From JALYQB01 sp035640155 (lineage in GTDB: Bacteria > Actinomycetota > Actinomycetes > Mycobacteriales > Pseudonocardiaceae), in contig DASQWR010000021.1 of assembly GCA_035640155.1 (NCBI GenBank), forward strand, positions 1 to 14,470: a DNA stretch of 14,470 nt. The letters are read 5' to 3'. This document shows, piece after piece, positions 1 through 6,999 of this stretch; position 1 is the first letter of the stretch; the number at the start of each line of letters is the position of its first letter. The position numbers and the translations under genes are program-made. The notes under the pieces are model-generated. The model was given only the letters and a program-made list of their open reading frames with translations. It did not search any database and was not told where the DNA came from.

Positions 1-1
1 C

Positions 2-646
2 GAGGTCTCGCCGGTCGCGGCTGGGCCGGTGGCCGCAGCTGGGCCGGTGATCGCGCTCGCCGGCGGGCCGGCGTTCGCGTTCGGCTACGCCGAGCACGCC
101 GAGCTGCTCACCGCTGCGGGCGGCACCGTGGTCACCGTCGACCCGCTGCGCGACGAGGCGCTGCCCGCCGGCACCGCCGGTCTGGTGCTGCCGGGCGGGT
201 TCCCCGAGGAGCACGCCGCGGAGCTCAGCGCCAACGTCGCACTGCAAGCCGAGGTCGCCGCGCTCGCCGCGTCCGGCGCCCCGGTGCACGCCGAGTGCGC
301 CGGGCTGCTCTACCTCGGTCGCGCCCTGGACGGGCTGCCGATGTGCGGGGTGCTCGAGGCCGAGGCCGCCATGAACGGGCGGCTCACCCTGGGTTACCGC
401 GATGCCGTGGCGCGCTCCGGGTCGGTGCTGCACGAGGAGGGCGCCCGGGTCACCGGGCACGAGTTCCACCGCAGCACCGTCACCCCGTGCGGGTCGGACC
501 CGCCCGCCTGGGGATGGGCGGGCGCGCCGGCCGAGGGCTTCGTCCGCGGGGGCGTGCACGCCTCGTTCCTGCACACCCACCCCGCCGGGTCTCCGGCAGC
601 GGTGGCCCGCTTCGTGGCGAGCTGCCCCCGGGACCGCCCGTCGTGA
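2..646 (+). CDS. cobB: Cobyrinate / hydrogenobyrinate a,c-diamide synthase, C-terminal part (5' end outside window)
   Basis: Glutamine-dependent amidation of the a and c acetate side chains of the corrin ring, in the cytoplasm. The visible part is the class I glutamine-amidotransferase-like domain of the CobB/CbiA family: a VIALAGGPAFAF strand start, LVLPGGFPEEH, then HAECAGLLYL with the expected nucleophilic Cys (codon 296-298), AAMNGRLTLGYR, GHEFHRST, and SFLHTHPAG with the expected His (572-580). The ATP-binding N-terminal domain lies upstream. The frame is open to the window edge, so the GTG at 29 is probably not the true start. The first visible residues are a short imperfect repeat (VAAGP/VAAAGP), which fits an interdomain linker. 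The stop overlaps the next start as GTGA (643-646). CobB and CbiA cannot be separated from this part alone. Confidence 0.93.
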   Translation, partial: EVSPVAAGPVAAAGPVIALAGGPAFAFGYAEHAELLTAAGGTVVTVDPLRDEALPAGTAGLVLPGGFPEEHAAELSANVALQAEVAALAASGAPVHAECAGLLYLGRALDGLPMCGVLEAEAAMNGRLTLGYRDAVARSGSVLHEEGARVTGHEFHRSTVTPCGSDPPAWGWAGAPAEGFVRGGVHASFLHTHPAGSPAAVARFVASCPRDRPS

Positions 647-1392
647 CCGGCGGCACCGGGCAGCACCCGGAACTGGTGGGCATCGGGGTCGGGCCGGGTG
701 ATCCGGACCTGCTGACCGTGGCGGCGGTGCGCGAGCTCGACACCGCCGGGCGGATCTTCGTCCCGGTGATGCACCTGGATACGCCGGGGCGCGCCGAGGC
801 GGTGGTCCGCGCGCACCTGCGCCACGACCGCATCGAGCGACTGGTGTTCGCGCTGGGCGACGACGTGTCCGGACCGCAGCAGCGCCGCCACCAGCGGTGG
901 GACGCCGCCGCGGCCCGCGTCGCGGCGCACCTGCGCTCCCGCGGCGGCACCGCGGCGTTCGCCACCCTCGGCGACCCCACCGTGTACTCCACGTTCAGCT
1001 ACCTCGCGGCCGGTGTCACCGCTGCGCTGCCCGGCGTGCGGGTGCGCACCATCCCAGGTATCACCGCCATGCAGGCCGCCGCGTCCGCGGTGGGCGTGAT
1101 GCTCGGGGAGGGCTGCGAGCCGGTCACCCTGGTGCCGCTGGCCCGCGACCTGGCCGCGCTGGACGCCGCGCTCGCCACCGGCGGCACCGTCGTCGCCTAC
1201 AAGGGCGGCCGGCGGCTGGCGGAACTGCGCCACCGGGTCGCGGCCGCCGGGGCGCTGGACCGTGCGTGGTGTGCGGAGCACCTCGGGACACCCGACGAGA
1301 AGGTGGTCCCGCTGGCCGAGGTCGATGCCGTGGGCTACCTCTCCACGGTGCTGGTGCTCCCCGTCCGTCGGGGGAGGGGGCAGCAGCTGTGA
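643..1392 (+). CDS. cobI: Precorrin-2 / cobalt-precorrin-2 C20-methyltransferase
   Basis: SAM-dependent methylation at C20 of (cobalt-)precorrin-2, giving precorrin-3A or its cobalt form. The 249-residue product is full length for the CobI/CbiL branch of the tetrapyrrole methylase family. Visible motifs are GIGVGPGDPDLLT at residues 13-25, a TLGDPTVYSTF block around 108-118, the RTIPGITAMQAAAS loop, and VAYKGGRRL near the end, which is typical of this branch. The GTG at 643 is chosen because it overlaps the cobB stop (GTGA) and sits about ten residues before the first motif; the open frame runs further upstream only as cobB antiphase. In many actinobacteria cobI is fused to cobJ; here it is separate, and cobJ lies about 12 kb away in the opposite operon. 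Confidence 0.95.
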   Translation: MTGGTGQHPELVGIGVGPGDPDLLTVAAVRELDTAGRIFVPVMHLDTPGRAEAVVRAHLRHDRIERLVFALGDDVSGPQQRRHQRWDAAAARVAAHLRSRGGTAAFATLGDPTVYSTFSYLAAGVTAALPGVRVRTIPGITAMQAAASAVGVMLGEGCEPVTLVPLARDLAALDAALATGGTVVAYKGGRRLAELRHRVAAAGALDRAWCAEHLGTPDEKVVPLAEVDAVGYLSTVLVLPVRRGRGQQL

Positions 1393-1411
1393 CCCCGACG
1401 GGACCCACGCC

Positions 1412-2521
1412 GTGACGGCCCGCACCGGGACCGGGCGTGCGCTGCGCACCGGGTTCACCACCGGCGCGTGCTCGTCGGCTGCGGCCAAGGCTGCGGTGAT
1501 CGCGCTGCGCGACGGCACCGCGCCGTCCGCGGTGGACATCCCGTTCCCCTCCGGAGACCGGCACACGTTCGCCGTGCGCTCCGTCATCGTCGATGCGGTG
1601 GCAGCCACCGCGGTGGTGGTCAAGGATGCCGGGGACGATCCCGATGTCACCCATGGCGCGCACCTCACCGTCACCGTGGCCTGGCGCGCCGACGGGGAGG
1701 TGGTGCTCCGTGGTGGTACCGGCGTGGGCACCGTGACCCGGGACGGGCTGGGCCTTCCGGTCGGCGGGCCCGCGATCAACCCGGTGCCCCGCCTGATGAT
1801 CACCGACGCGGTGCGCGAGGTCACCGCGGAACGCGGCGTGGACGTCACGATCAGCGTCCCCGACGGCGAGCGGCGGGCCCGCAAGACCACCAACCGCCGT
1901 CTCGGCATCGTGGGGGGCATCTCGATCCTGGGCACGACCGGCATCGTCCGGCCGTTCTCCACCGCGTCGTGGCGGGCGTCGGTGGAGCAGGCGGTCAGCG
2001 TGCTGGCCGCGCAGGGCACTTCGACCCTGGTGCTGGCCACCGGGGGGCGCACCGAGCGCGGTGCCATGCGCCTGTTGCCGCACCTGCCGCCGGTGTCGTT
2101 CGTCGAGGTCGGCGACTTCACCGGGACCGCGGTGGCCCGGGCAGTTGAGCACGGCCTGGATGAGGTCGTCTTCGTCGGCATGATCGGCAAGCTGACCAAG
2201 CTGGCCGCCGGAGGGGTCGCAACGCACCACACGAAGGCAGCAGTGGACACGATGCTGCTGGCGGAGATCACCGCGGCACAGGGCGGGAGCGAGGAACAGG
2301 TTGCGGAGGTCCGCGGAGCACGCACGGCGCGGCGGGCCTTCGAGGTGTGGGAGCCGGCCGGGATGCTGCGGGCCTGCGGCGACGAGGTGTGCGCCCGGGT
2401 CTCGGTGACGCTGCGCCGGCACTCGGCCGGCGTGGGGCGGGAGCTGACCGCGCGGGTCGCGATGGTCGACTTCACCGGGGGCCGGGTGGTGGCCGCCACC
2501 GAGCCGGAGTGGGTCCGGTGA
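1412..2521 (+). CDS. cbiD: Cobalt-precorrin-5B C1-methyltransferase
   Basis: Methylates C1 of cobalt-precorrin-5B using SAM; in the cobalt-early pathway it replaces CobF. The 369-residue product carries the family signature LRTGFTTGACSSAAAKAA (residues 11-28) and the C-terminal MIGKLTKLAAGG...TH...K block from residue 257. Other supporting stretches are GVGTVTRDGLGLPVGGPAINPVP and ATGGRTERGAM. The GTG at 1412 is chosen because it lies ten residues before the signature and 19 bases after the cobI stop; the same frame is open further upstream inside cobI but is not coding there. This is the only left-arm junction that is not an overlap. The stop overlaps the cobL start (GTGA, 2518-2521). Confidence 0.94.
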   Translation: MTARTGTGRALRTGFTTGACSSAAAKAAVIALRDGTAPSAVDIPFPSGDRHTFAVRSVIVDAVAATAVVVKDAGDDPDVTHGAHLTVTVAWRADGEVVLRGGTGVGTVTRDGLGLPVGGPAINPVPRLMITDAVREVTAERGVDVTISVPDGERRARKTTNRRLGIVGGISILGTTGIVRPFSTASWRASVEQAVSVLAAQGTSTLVLATGGRTERGAMRLLPHLPPVSFVEVGDFTGTAVARAVEHGLDEVVFVGMIGKLTKLAAGGVATHHTKAAVDTMLLAEITAAQGGSEEQVAEVRGARTARRAFEVWEPAGMLRACGDEVCARVSVTLRRHSAGVGRELTARVAMVDFTGGRVVAATEPEWVR

Positions 2522-3684
2522 CCCTCACCGTGCTCGGGCTGGACGGTGCGCAGCTGCCCGCCGGGGGGGCCGAGGCGCTGGCTGCGGCCGAGGTGGTGGT
2601 GGGCACCGGGCACCAGCTCGACGCCGTGCCGGTGCCGGCAAGAGCCAGTCGGCTCGACATCGGTGAGCTCGACGGGCTGGACCGGAATCGCCACTGTGTG
2701 GTGCTGGCGAGCGGGGATCCGGGGTTCTTCGGCATCGTGCGCTCGCTGCGAGAGCGGGGTCTGTGTCCGCGGGTGCTGGCCGGGCGCTCCAGCGTCTCGC
2801 GGGCGTTCGCGCTGCTCGGACGCTCGTGGGACGACGTCACCGTCGTCTCGGCGCACGGCCGGGCGCTGGGTCCGGCGCTCAACGTGTGCCGGTCCCGGCG
2901 GGCGGTCGCGGTGCTCACCGCGCCCGGCGCCGGCGCGCCGGAGATCGTGGCCGGGCTGGTGGGCTGGCAGCGCACCCTGCTGGTCGCCGAGGACCTCGGT
3001 GGGCCCGGCGAGCGCGTCCGGCGCCACGACGGCGGACCGGTTGCCGAGCCACACCTGGTGCTGTGCCTGGCCGACGAGAACGCTGTGCCGGCCCGCGGCT
3101 GGATCGCCGGTGGCGAACCGGTGCCGCCGGCGAGCGGGTGGGCGCTGGGGGAGGATGAGTTCTCCCACCGCGACGGGATGATCACGAAGTCCGAGGTCCG
3201 GGCGCTGGCGCTGGCCCGGCTCGCTCCCGGCCCGGGCCGGCTGGTGTGGGACGTCGCCTCCGGCTCCGGCTCGGTGGGAGTGGAGTGTGGGCGGCTCGGC
3301 GCGGCGGTGGTGGCCGTGGAGCGGGATCCGGCGCAGTGCGTCCGGCTGGTCACCAATGCCAGTGAGCACGGGGTGGACGTCCGGCTCGTGCAGGGCGCGG
3401 CACCGGGCGCTCTGGCGGGACTGCCGGACCCGGATGCGGTGTTCGTCGGCGGGGGCGGGGTGGACACGGTGGCGGCCTGCGCGAGGGCCACCCCCCGCGT
3501 GGTGGTGGCACTCGCGGCGCTGGACCGGGTCGCGCCGTGCCGGGCGGCACTGCGCGAGGCCGGGCACACGGTCGACGGGGTGCAGCTCGCGGCGTCCCGG
3601 CTCGCGGAGCTGCCCGACGGGTCGGTCCGGCTGGCGGCGACCAATCCCGTGGTGGTGCTCTGGAGTGTCCGGGGGTCACGGTGA
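2518..3684 (+). CDS. cobL: Precorrin-6B C5,15-methyltransferase / C12-decarboxylase (CbiE-CbiT fusion)
   Basis: A bifunctional enzyme that methylates C5 and C15 and decarboxylates the C12 acetate of (cobalt-)precorrin-6B, giving precorrin-8. The product is 388 residues, a normal CobL length. The N-terminal CbiE-type tetrapyrrole methylase half has LTVLGLDG near the start, LASGDPGFFGI at about 63-73, and VSAHGR. The C-terminal CbiT half begins at HRDGMITKSEVRALAL (M221) and has the Rossmann SAM loop DVASGSGSVGVE (245-256), where a Ser stands where a Gly is common. It ends NPVVVLWSVR. The GTG start overlaps cbiD and the stop overlaps the next gene (GTGA, 3681-3684), so translation is probably coupled. 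Confidence 0.95.
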   Translation: MTLTVLGLDGAQLPAGGAEALAAAEVVVGTGHQLDAVPVPARASRLDIGELDGLDRNRHCVVLASGDPGFFGIVRSLRERGLCPRVLAGRSSVSRAFALLGRSWDDVTVVSAHGRALGPALNVCRSRRAVAVLTAPGAGAPEIVAGLVGWQRTLLVAEDLGGPGERVRRHDGGPVAEPHLVLCLADENAVPARGWIAGGEPVPPASGWALGEDEFSHRDGMITKSEVRALALARLAPGPGRLVWDVASGSGSVGVECGRLGAAVVAVERDPAQCVRLVTNASEHGVDVRLVQGAAPGALAGLPDPDAVFVGGGGVDTVAACARATPRVVVALAALDRVAPCRAALREAGHTVDGVQLAASRLAELPDGSVRLAATNPVVVLWSVRGSR

Positions 3685-4262
3685 GCCTGGTCGTGGGCCT
3701 CGGCTCCTCGCTCGGGGTGCACGCCGACGCGGTGCGGGCGGTGCTCGGACGCGCCCTGGGCGCCCGGCACCCGGATGTCGTCGCGTTCGGCACCGTCGAC
3801 CGGCGCGGGTCCGAGCCAGGCCTGGTGGCGGTGGTGGCCGAGCACGGCGTTCCGCTGCGCTGCTATTCCGTGGCGCAGCTGGACGCCGTGGAGGTGCCCC
3901 ACCCCAGCGACGCGGTGCGCGGGCACGTCGGCACCCGCAGCGTCGCGGAGGCCGCCGCGCTGCTCGCGGCGCGCGACCTCGGCGGGGGCGTGCTCGTGGT
4001 GCCCAAGCTGCGGGGCGAGCAGGTGACCGTGGCCGTCGCGGAGCTGGTCTCACCGTCTCACCGGCCGCCGCTGACGATCAGTTCGGCGTGCACCGCCTGC
4101 GGAGCCTGCCTGCTCACCTGCCCGCAGCACGCGCTGCGCCCTGCCCCCAGCCGACCCGTGGTGATCGGCTCGCGGTGCTCGTCGTGCGGGGAGTGCGTGG
4201 AGATCTGCCCAGTTGATGCGATCACCCTGCGAGACGAACCCGATGGTGAGCAGGCGCAGTAG
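3681..4262 (+). CDS. CobE/CbiG C-terminal-domain protein fused to a 2[4Fe-4S] ferredoxin domain
   Basis: The 193-residue product has two parts. Residues 1-122 match the CobE / CbiG C-terminal domain: VVGLGSSLGV (4-13), TVDRRGSEPGL (38-48), PLRCYS, the VPHPSDAVRGHVGTRSVAEAAAL block (72-94) and LVVPKLRGEQVTVAVAEL. Residues 131-185 are a bacterial-type ferredoxin with two classical CxxCxxCxxxCP motifs (C137, C140, C143, C147 and C166, C169, C172, C176). CobE-type domains help the ring-contraction/C11 stage but their chemistry is poorly defined; the clusters suggest electron transfer. No CbiG N-terminal lactone-opening region is present. A Ser replaces the Cys often seen after the first glycine motif. 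The GTG overlaps the cobL stop, and this is the last gene of the + operon. The domain calls are firm; the role is inference. Confidence 0.85.
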   Translation: MSLVVGLGSSLGVHADAVRAVLGRALGARHPDVVAFGTVDRRGSEPGLVAVVAEHGVPLRCYSVAQLDAVEVPHPSDAVRGHVGTRSVAEAAALLAARDLGGGVLVVPKLRGEQVTVAVAELVSPSHRPPLTISSACTACGACLLTCPQHALRPAPSRPVVIGSRCSSCGECVEICPVDAITLRDEPDGEQAQ

Positions 4263-4352
4263 AGCCCCGCGAGGTGTGTCCAGGCTGGTTGACCAGAGAG
4301 GGTGTACCATGCGGCCTAACCCCGCTTCAGCGCGCGCTTCCCGCGGCCGCCG

Positions 4353-4365
4353 AGGTGTCACACCT
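4353..4365. promoter_or_regulatory. Perfect short palindrome before the toxin-antitoxin remnant
   Basis: AGGTGT and ACACCT face each other across one central base, ending on the likely TTG start of the decayed mntA. A related GAGGTGTGT stretch lies about 80 bases upstream. Type II and related toxin-antitoxin operons often bind such palindromes to repress themselves, so this may be an old operator. The rest of 4263-4364 shows no clear terminator for the cob operon. Confidence 0.25.
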
Positions 4366-4769
4366 TGTCGCTGCACAAGAACTGTCACCACGTGATCGCT
4401 GACGAACACCAGGTCGCAGACGCGCTGCGTGCCGCCGGCGCGCGGCTTGCTCTGCTGCACGGCAGCTGGGCGGGCGACAGGGCACGCCTGGACAGCGACC
4501 TGGATGTCGGGCCTGGTGGGGAAGGCAACCTCCCGCCTCCTGGGAGGTGGGCGTCCCCCACGGCGTGGACCTGATCGTGCTCGATACCGCACCGCTGTGG
4601 CTGTCCGGGCGGATCGCCCAGGAGGTCGCCTGCTGTTCAACGACGACCCGCCGACGCGGGTGCGGTGGCAGGCGGAGACCCGGCTGCGTTACCTGGACGA
4701 GATCCCGGCCGTCCGGGAGCGCTACTGCCGCGTCGGATCGAGCTGGCCGATCGGGTGCCGGATGGTTGA
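4365..4769 (+). pseudogene. mntA: Decayed MntA-type nucleotidyltransferase antitoxin (three frame breaks)
   Basis: The coding signal of a minimal nucleotidyltransferase of the MntA/HepT module moves through three frames. Frame A (from TTG 4365) gives ADALRAAGARLALLHGSWAG...SDLDVG, the GSx-A...SDLDV active-site pattern. After a break at about 4508-4530 the frame changes to QPPASWEVGVPHGVDLIVLDTAPLWLSGRIAQE. A second break near 4624, repaired by adding one G, changes to GRLLFNDDPPTRVRWQAETRLRYLDE. A third, near 4727-4731, would allow RIELADRVPDG and a TGA at 4767-4769 overlapping the hepT start. All three shifts are equivalent to losing one base (mod 3). MntA normally AMPylates and neutralises HepT; this copy cannot make that protein. 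The third break is the least certain because the family C-terminus varies. Confidence 0.7.
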
Positions 4770-4890
4770 TCAGGAGCGGCTTGACCGGCTGCTCGACCGT
4801 GTTGCCTCCGACCTGAAGGTCTTGGACGGGTACCGCACGGCCGAGGGGGACCTGCTCGATGATCCCACCCGGCTCGCGGCTGTGAAGTAT
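4762..4890 (+). pseudogene. hepT: Truncated HepT-type toxin remnant
   Basis: ATG 4762 opens MVDQERLDRLLDRVASDLK...LLDDPTRLAAVKY, the N-terminal helical part of HepT (HEPN-type RNase toxin). The similarity stops at the KY at 4885-4890, where intact proteins go on into a helix leading to the RX4-6H catalytic motif. The following codons (PRILHRQEEH...) do not fit the family, and the frame runs into the antitoxin gene of the next module. About two-thirds of the toxin, including the RNase centre, is missing. The ATG overlaps the end of the mntA remnant as is usual in intact mntA-hepT operons. The truncation edge may be the boundary of a rearrangement that brought in the next toxin-antitoxin pair. 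Confidence 0.65.
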
Positions 4891-4939
4891 CCCCGGATCC
4901 TTCACCGGCAGGAGGAGCACTTGTGCTACTTTGAGTTGC

Positions 4940-5188
4940 GTGAGCACTGTAGGGCTACGCGAGCTGCGGCAACAGGCATCTGAGTTGGTGCGTCGAGTCG
5001 AAGATGGCGAGGAGGTGACCATCACCGTGGCCGGGAGACCCAGTGCCCGGCTGGTGCCCGTCGCCCCGCGATCCTGGCGGAGCTATGCCGACGTGGCGGA
5101 GGTGTTCAGCGGACCGCCCGACACCCACTGGGAGACCGATCGAGAACGGGTCGACCAGGCACTGCGCGACCCGTGGACGCCGGCGTGA
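4940..5188 (+). CDS. Phd/YefM-family antitoxin of a VapBC-type toxin-antitoxin pair
   Basis: An 82-residue protein starting STVGLRELRQQASELVRRVEDG, followed by EEVTITVAGRPSARLVPV. This is the standard Phd/YefM N-terminal DNA-binding fold, with a C-terminal toxin-binding tail (SYADVAEVFSGPPDTHWETDRERVDQAL). It should bind and neutralise the downstream PIN toxin and repress the shared operon. The GTG at 4940 is chosen because the family motif starts immediately after it; a TTG at 4931 in the same frame is closer to a GGAGGA at 4911-4916 and would give 85 residues. The gene overlaps the toxin start. It is often named vapB when paired with VapC. Confidence 0.88.
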   Translation: MSTVGLRELRQQASELVRRVEDGEEVTITVAGRPSARLVPVAPRSWRSYADVAEVFSGPPDTHWETDRERVDQALRDPWTPA

Positions 5189-5565
5189 GAGCCGTCCTGG
5201 ACACCAGCGTCGTCATCGCCACCGAGGTGCCACCGCTGGCCGGAGAGCTGGCTATCAGCGCTGCCACCATGGCCGAGCTGCACTTCGGTGTCCTCGTCGC
5301 CCGTGAGCAGGCCATTCGCGCCGAGCGGCTGCGCCGGTTGAGCATCCTGCAACGAAAGTTCGATGCCTTGCCGGTCGACGAAGCGGTGACGGCCAGCTAC
5401 GGTCAGCTGGCCGCCGCGGTGGCGGCCGCCGGCCGCCAGCCCCGCGCCCGCACGATGGCCCTGCTGATCGCTGCCACCGCCCATGCCCACTCGGCCCGGC
5501 TTTACACCCGTAATGCCAGTGACCTCGCGGGGGTCGATGGACTGGTGGAGATCGTTCCCCTCTGA
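5173..5565 (+). CDS. vapC: VapC-like PIN-domain toxin, with one expected catalytic Asp replaced by Ala
   Basis: A 130-residue PIN-domain protein, the RNase toxin partner of the upstream antitoxin. Acidic residues at the expected places are D10 (VLDTSV), E35 (MAELHFGV) and D117 (YTRNASDLAGV). In the segment normally read xDLLIAATA, the sequence is MALLIAATA: A96 (codon GCC at 5458-5460) occupies the position of the third metal-binding Asp. The rest of the fold looks intact and there is no frameshift. The start may be GTG 5173 or GTG 5185; the latter overlaps the antitoxin stop as GTGA and gives a more typical MRAVLDTS start (126 residues, numbering shifted by 4). The protein may be weak or inactive as an RNase while still binding its antitoxin; this is inference. 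Confidence 0.88.
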   Translation: MDAGVRAVLDTSVVIATEVPPLAGELAISAATMAELHFGVLVAREQAIRAERLRRLSILQRKFDALPVDEAVTASYGQLAAAVAAAGRQPRARTMALLIAATAHAHSARLYTRNASDLAGVDGLVEIVPL

Positions 5566-5589
5566 CCTCTCCCCGCAGGTCGAGGGGAA
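5555..5589. terminator. Strong hairpin between vapC and the convergent SRPBCC gene
   Basis: Arms TTCCCCTC-T-GACCT (5555-5568) and AGGTC-GAGGGGAA (5577-5589) pair over 13 bases with one bulged T, around an 8-base loop. The left arm contains the vapC stop codon. It lies between two convergent genes and can act in both directions. There is no T-run after it, as is common for high-GC actinobacterial terminators. Confidence 0.6.
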
Positions 5590-5634
5590 TGATGACCTTG
5601 CTGCGGAGGTTGCGCGAGCACTCGGATTCGAGGT

Positions 5635-6339
5635 TCAGCCGAAGACATGCGCGAGCCAGCTCTGCCAGGCTTTCTCGATGGAGGCGTAGTCGACGTCGGA
5701 GTAGCTGTGGTGGCTGACCGCCACGGGCATGCCGATCGTGGCCCTGCCGTGAAACCGGATCAGGGCGTCAGCGGTGCGCAAGCCCAGGAACGTCGGGGAA
5801 ACGTAGTCGACAGCACCCTCGATCGGCGCGAGGCCGTCGAACTCTAGATGGACCTGTTCCCCGATGGCCACCAGCGGACTCAGGCCGAGTGCAGGCCCCA
5901 GCCGTGTCCATCCCTCCGGTGCGGCTGAGGACCCGGGGGCTTCGGCTTCCACGTAGAAGGCGGGCCGTCCGGGGAAGTGCTGCAGGTACTGGGCCAGGGT
6001 GTGCAGGTACATGTCCCAGCCGTGGCTGGTCATGCTCTCGTACTCATCGCCCCACTCCTCGCCGAGGACGCCGCTGTGCACGAACCGCAGGATGGTGCTG
6101 CCGCCGTCGCGGCCCTCGACGAGGTACTCGAACGCCTGGGTAGAGCTGTCCTCGGCTTCGGGGGTGCGGATGGCGAGGCGCCGAGGTGGGTCCCAGGCGG
6201 TGACGTCCGGCCCGTCTGGGTCGATCTCCATCGGCATGAACCACGCGGTGAGCCCAGGGCCCGTGGCGATGGCGTCCCACACCTGCTCTGGGGTCGCCTC
6301 GAGGGTGACTTCCTTGCGCACCTCGAACTCGCGGGGCAT
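5635..6339 (-). CDS. SRPBCC (AHSA1-like) domain protein
   Basis: A 234-residue cytoplasmic protein of the START/SRPBCC fold, with the AHSA1-type N-terminus REFEVRKEVTLEATPEQVWDAIATGPGLTAWF (residues 3-34), then a PPRRLAIRT strand, the TQAFEYLVEGRDGGSTILRFVHSG region and a helix ending WDMYLHTLAQYLQHFPG. The remaining 90 or so residues form a C-terminal extension of the kind seen in actinobacterial family members. SRPBCC proteins bind hydrophobic ligands in a pocket; the ligand here is unknown. The ATG at 6339 has GAGGAGAG just before it, inside the end of the regulator gene, and is one base from that gene's stop, so the two are co-transcribed and probably co-translated. ArsR-type regulator plus AHSA1 protein is a recurrent pairing. 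Confidence 0.88.
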   Translation of the reverse strand: MPREFEVRKEVTLEATPEQVWDAIATGPGLTAWFMPMEIDPDGPDVTAWDPPRRLAIRTPEAEDSSTQAFEYLVEGRDGGSTILRFVHSGVLGEEWGDEYESMTSHGWDMYLHTLAQYLQHFPGRPAFYVEAEAPGSSAAPEGWTRLGPALGLSPLVAIGEQVHLEFDGLAPIEGAVDYVSPTFLGLRTADALIRFHGRATIGMPVAVSHHSYSDVDYASIEKAWQSWLAHVFG

Positions 6340-6340
6340 C

Positions 6341-6964
6341 TCAGCTCTCCTCGGTCTGACTGTCGTTCGCCGGGATCGTGGCGGGGGTCTTCACGCTGGG
6401 ATGGACGGCGACGACGACGCGGTGGTCACATCCCCGGGGGGTGCTCTCGTCGTGGTACTTGGCGACCAGGTGGGTGACGGTGTTGGCTAGCTCCTCGGCG
6501 AACGCGGCGCGGTCGGCGGCCGAGGCGAAGCGCACCTCCCCGTCGATGGCGAAGGTCGCCACCCGCTGCCTGGCCCGTGCGGCGGCGTTGATGAGCTGGC
6601 CGATGTCCCGGACCAGTCGACCAGCCACGGCAAGCAGCCAGCGTGCCGACAGCTGGTCGGGCGCGCGAGTGGGGTCGGGCGCCACGGGCGCCAGCGCGGC
6701 CGGGGAGATCACGTAGGACGCTGCCGTCGCCTGCATGACGCGCTCGGTGCAGTTACCCTTCCGGCGCTCCTCGACCAACTCGACGAGCCCGTGCTCCTCC
6801 AGCACCCGCAGGTGGTAGTTCAGCTTCTGCCTCGGCATGCCGACGCGAGTCGCGAGCGTCGCGGCCGACGCCGGCTCCGCCAGCTCCGCCAGCAGCCTTG
6901 CGCGCACCGAATCAAGCGACATTCCTGCTGCCACAGGGTCTTCGATCACAGCCACGTCGAGCAT
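6341..6964 (-). CDS. ArsR-type winged-helix transcriptional regulator
   Basis: A 207-residue regulator. Residues 15-80 are a winged helix-turn-helix: SLDSVRARLLAELAEPASAATLATRVGMPRQKLNYHLRVLEEHGLVELV, followed by an EERRKGNCTERVMQATA wing. There are no ArsR-type metal-binding cysteines in the recognition helix, so metal sensing is not supported. The C-terminal half (DQLSARWLLAVAGRLVRDIGQL... VATFAIDGEVRFASAADRAAFAEEL) is a helical effector/dimer domain as in larger actinobacterial HTH_20-type members. It is the first gene of the two-gene operon with the SRPBCC protein and probably represses it. A TTGACA hexamer upstream and a pair of direct repeats mark the likely control region. The ATG at 6964 has no clear ribosome site, so the mRNA may be leaderless. 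Confidence 0.88.
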   Translation of the reverse strand: MLDVAVIEDPVAAGMSLDSVRARLLAELAEPASAATLATRVGMPRQKLNYHLRVLEEHGLVELVEERRKGNCTERVMQATAASYVISPAALAPVAPDPTRAPDQLSARWLLAVAGRLVRDIGQLINAAARARQRVATFAIDGEVRFASAADRAAFAEELANTVTHLVAKYHDESTPRGCDHRVVVAVHPSVKTPATIPANDSQTEES

Positions 6965-6970
6965 ATGGTC

Positions 6971-6999
6971 ACACTGGTACCGACGACCAATATTGTCAA
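6971..6999 (-). promoter_or_regulatory. Candidate promoter of the arsR-type operon
   Basis: Read on the - strand: TTGACA (6999-6994), 17 bases, then CAGTGT (6976-6971), which fits only the loose actinobacterial TANNNT-like pattern at A2 and T6. Transcription would start about at the ATG (6964), giving a leaderless message and explaining the lack of a ribosome site. The -35 match is perfect, the -10 weak. Confidence 0.35.

Noticed and set aside
29..646. GTG 29 as a true cobB start
   Set aside because: The frame is open to the window edge and family members have a large N-terminal ATP-binding domain, so the gene is cut by the window.
394..3567. A 1057-residue open frame on the - strand across cobB, cobI, cbiD and cobL
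   Set aside because: It is antisense to four confidently identified genes; its product is low-complexity Arg/Pro/His/Gly sequence with no domain, as expected from a high-GC shadow frame.
4289..4322. A promoter from TTGACC (4289-4294) with TACCAT or TAACCC as -10
   Set aside because: Spacings are about 10 and 22 bases, neither suitable for a standard promoter.
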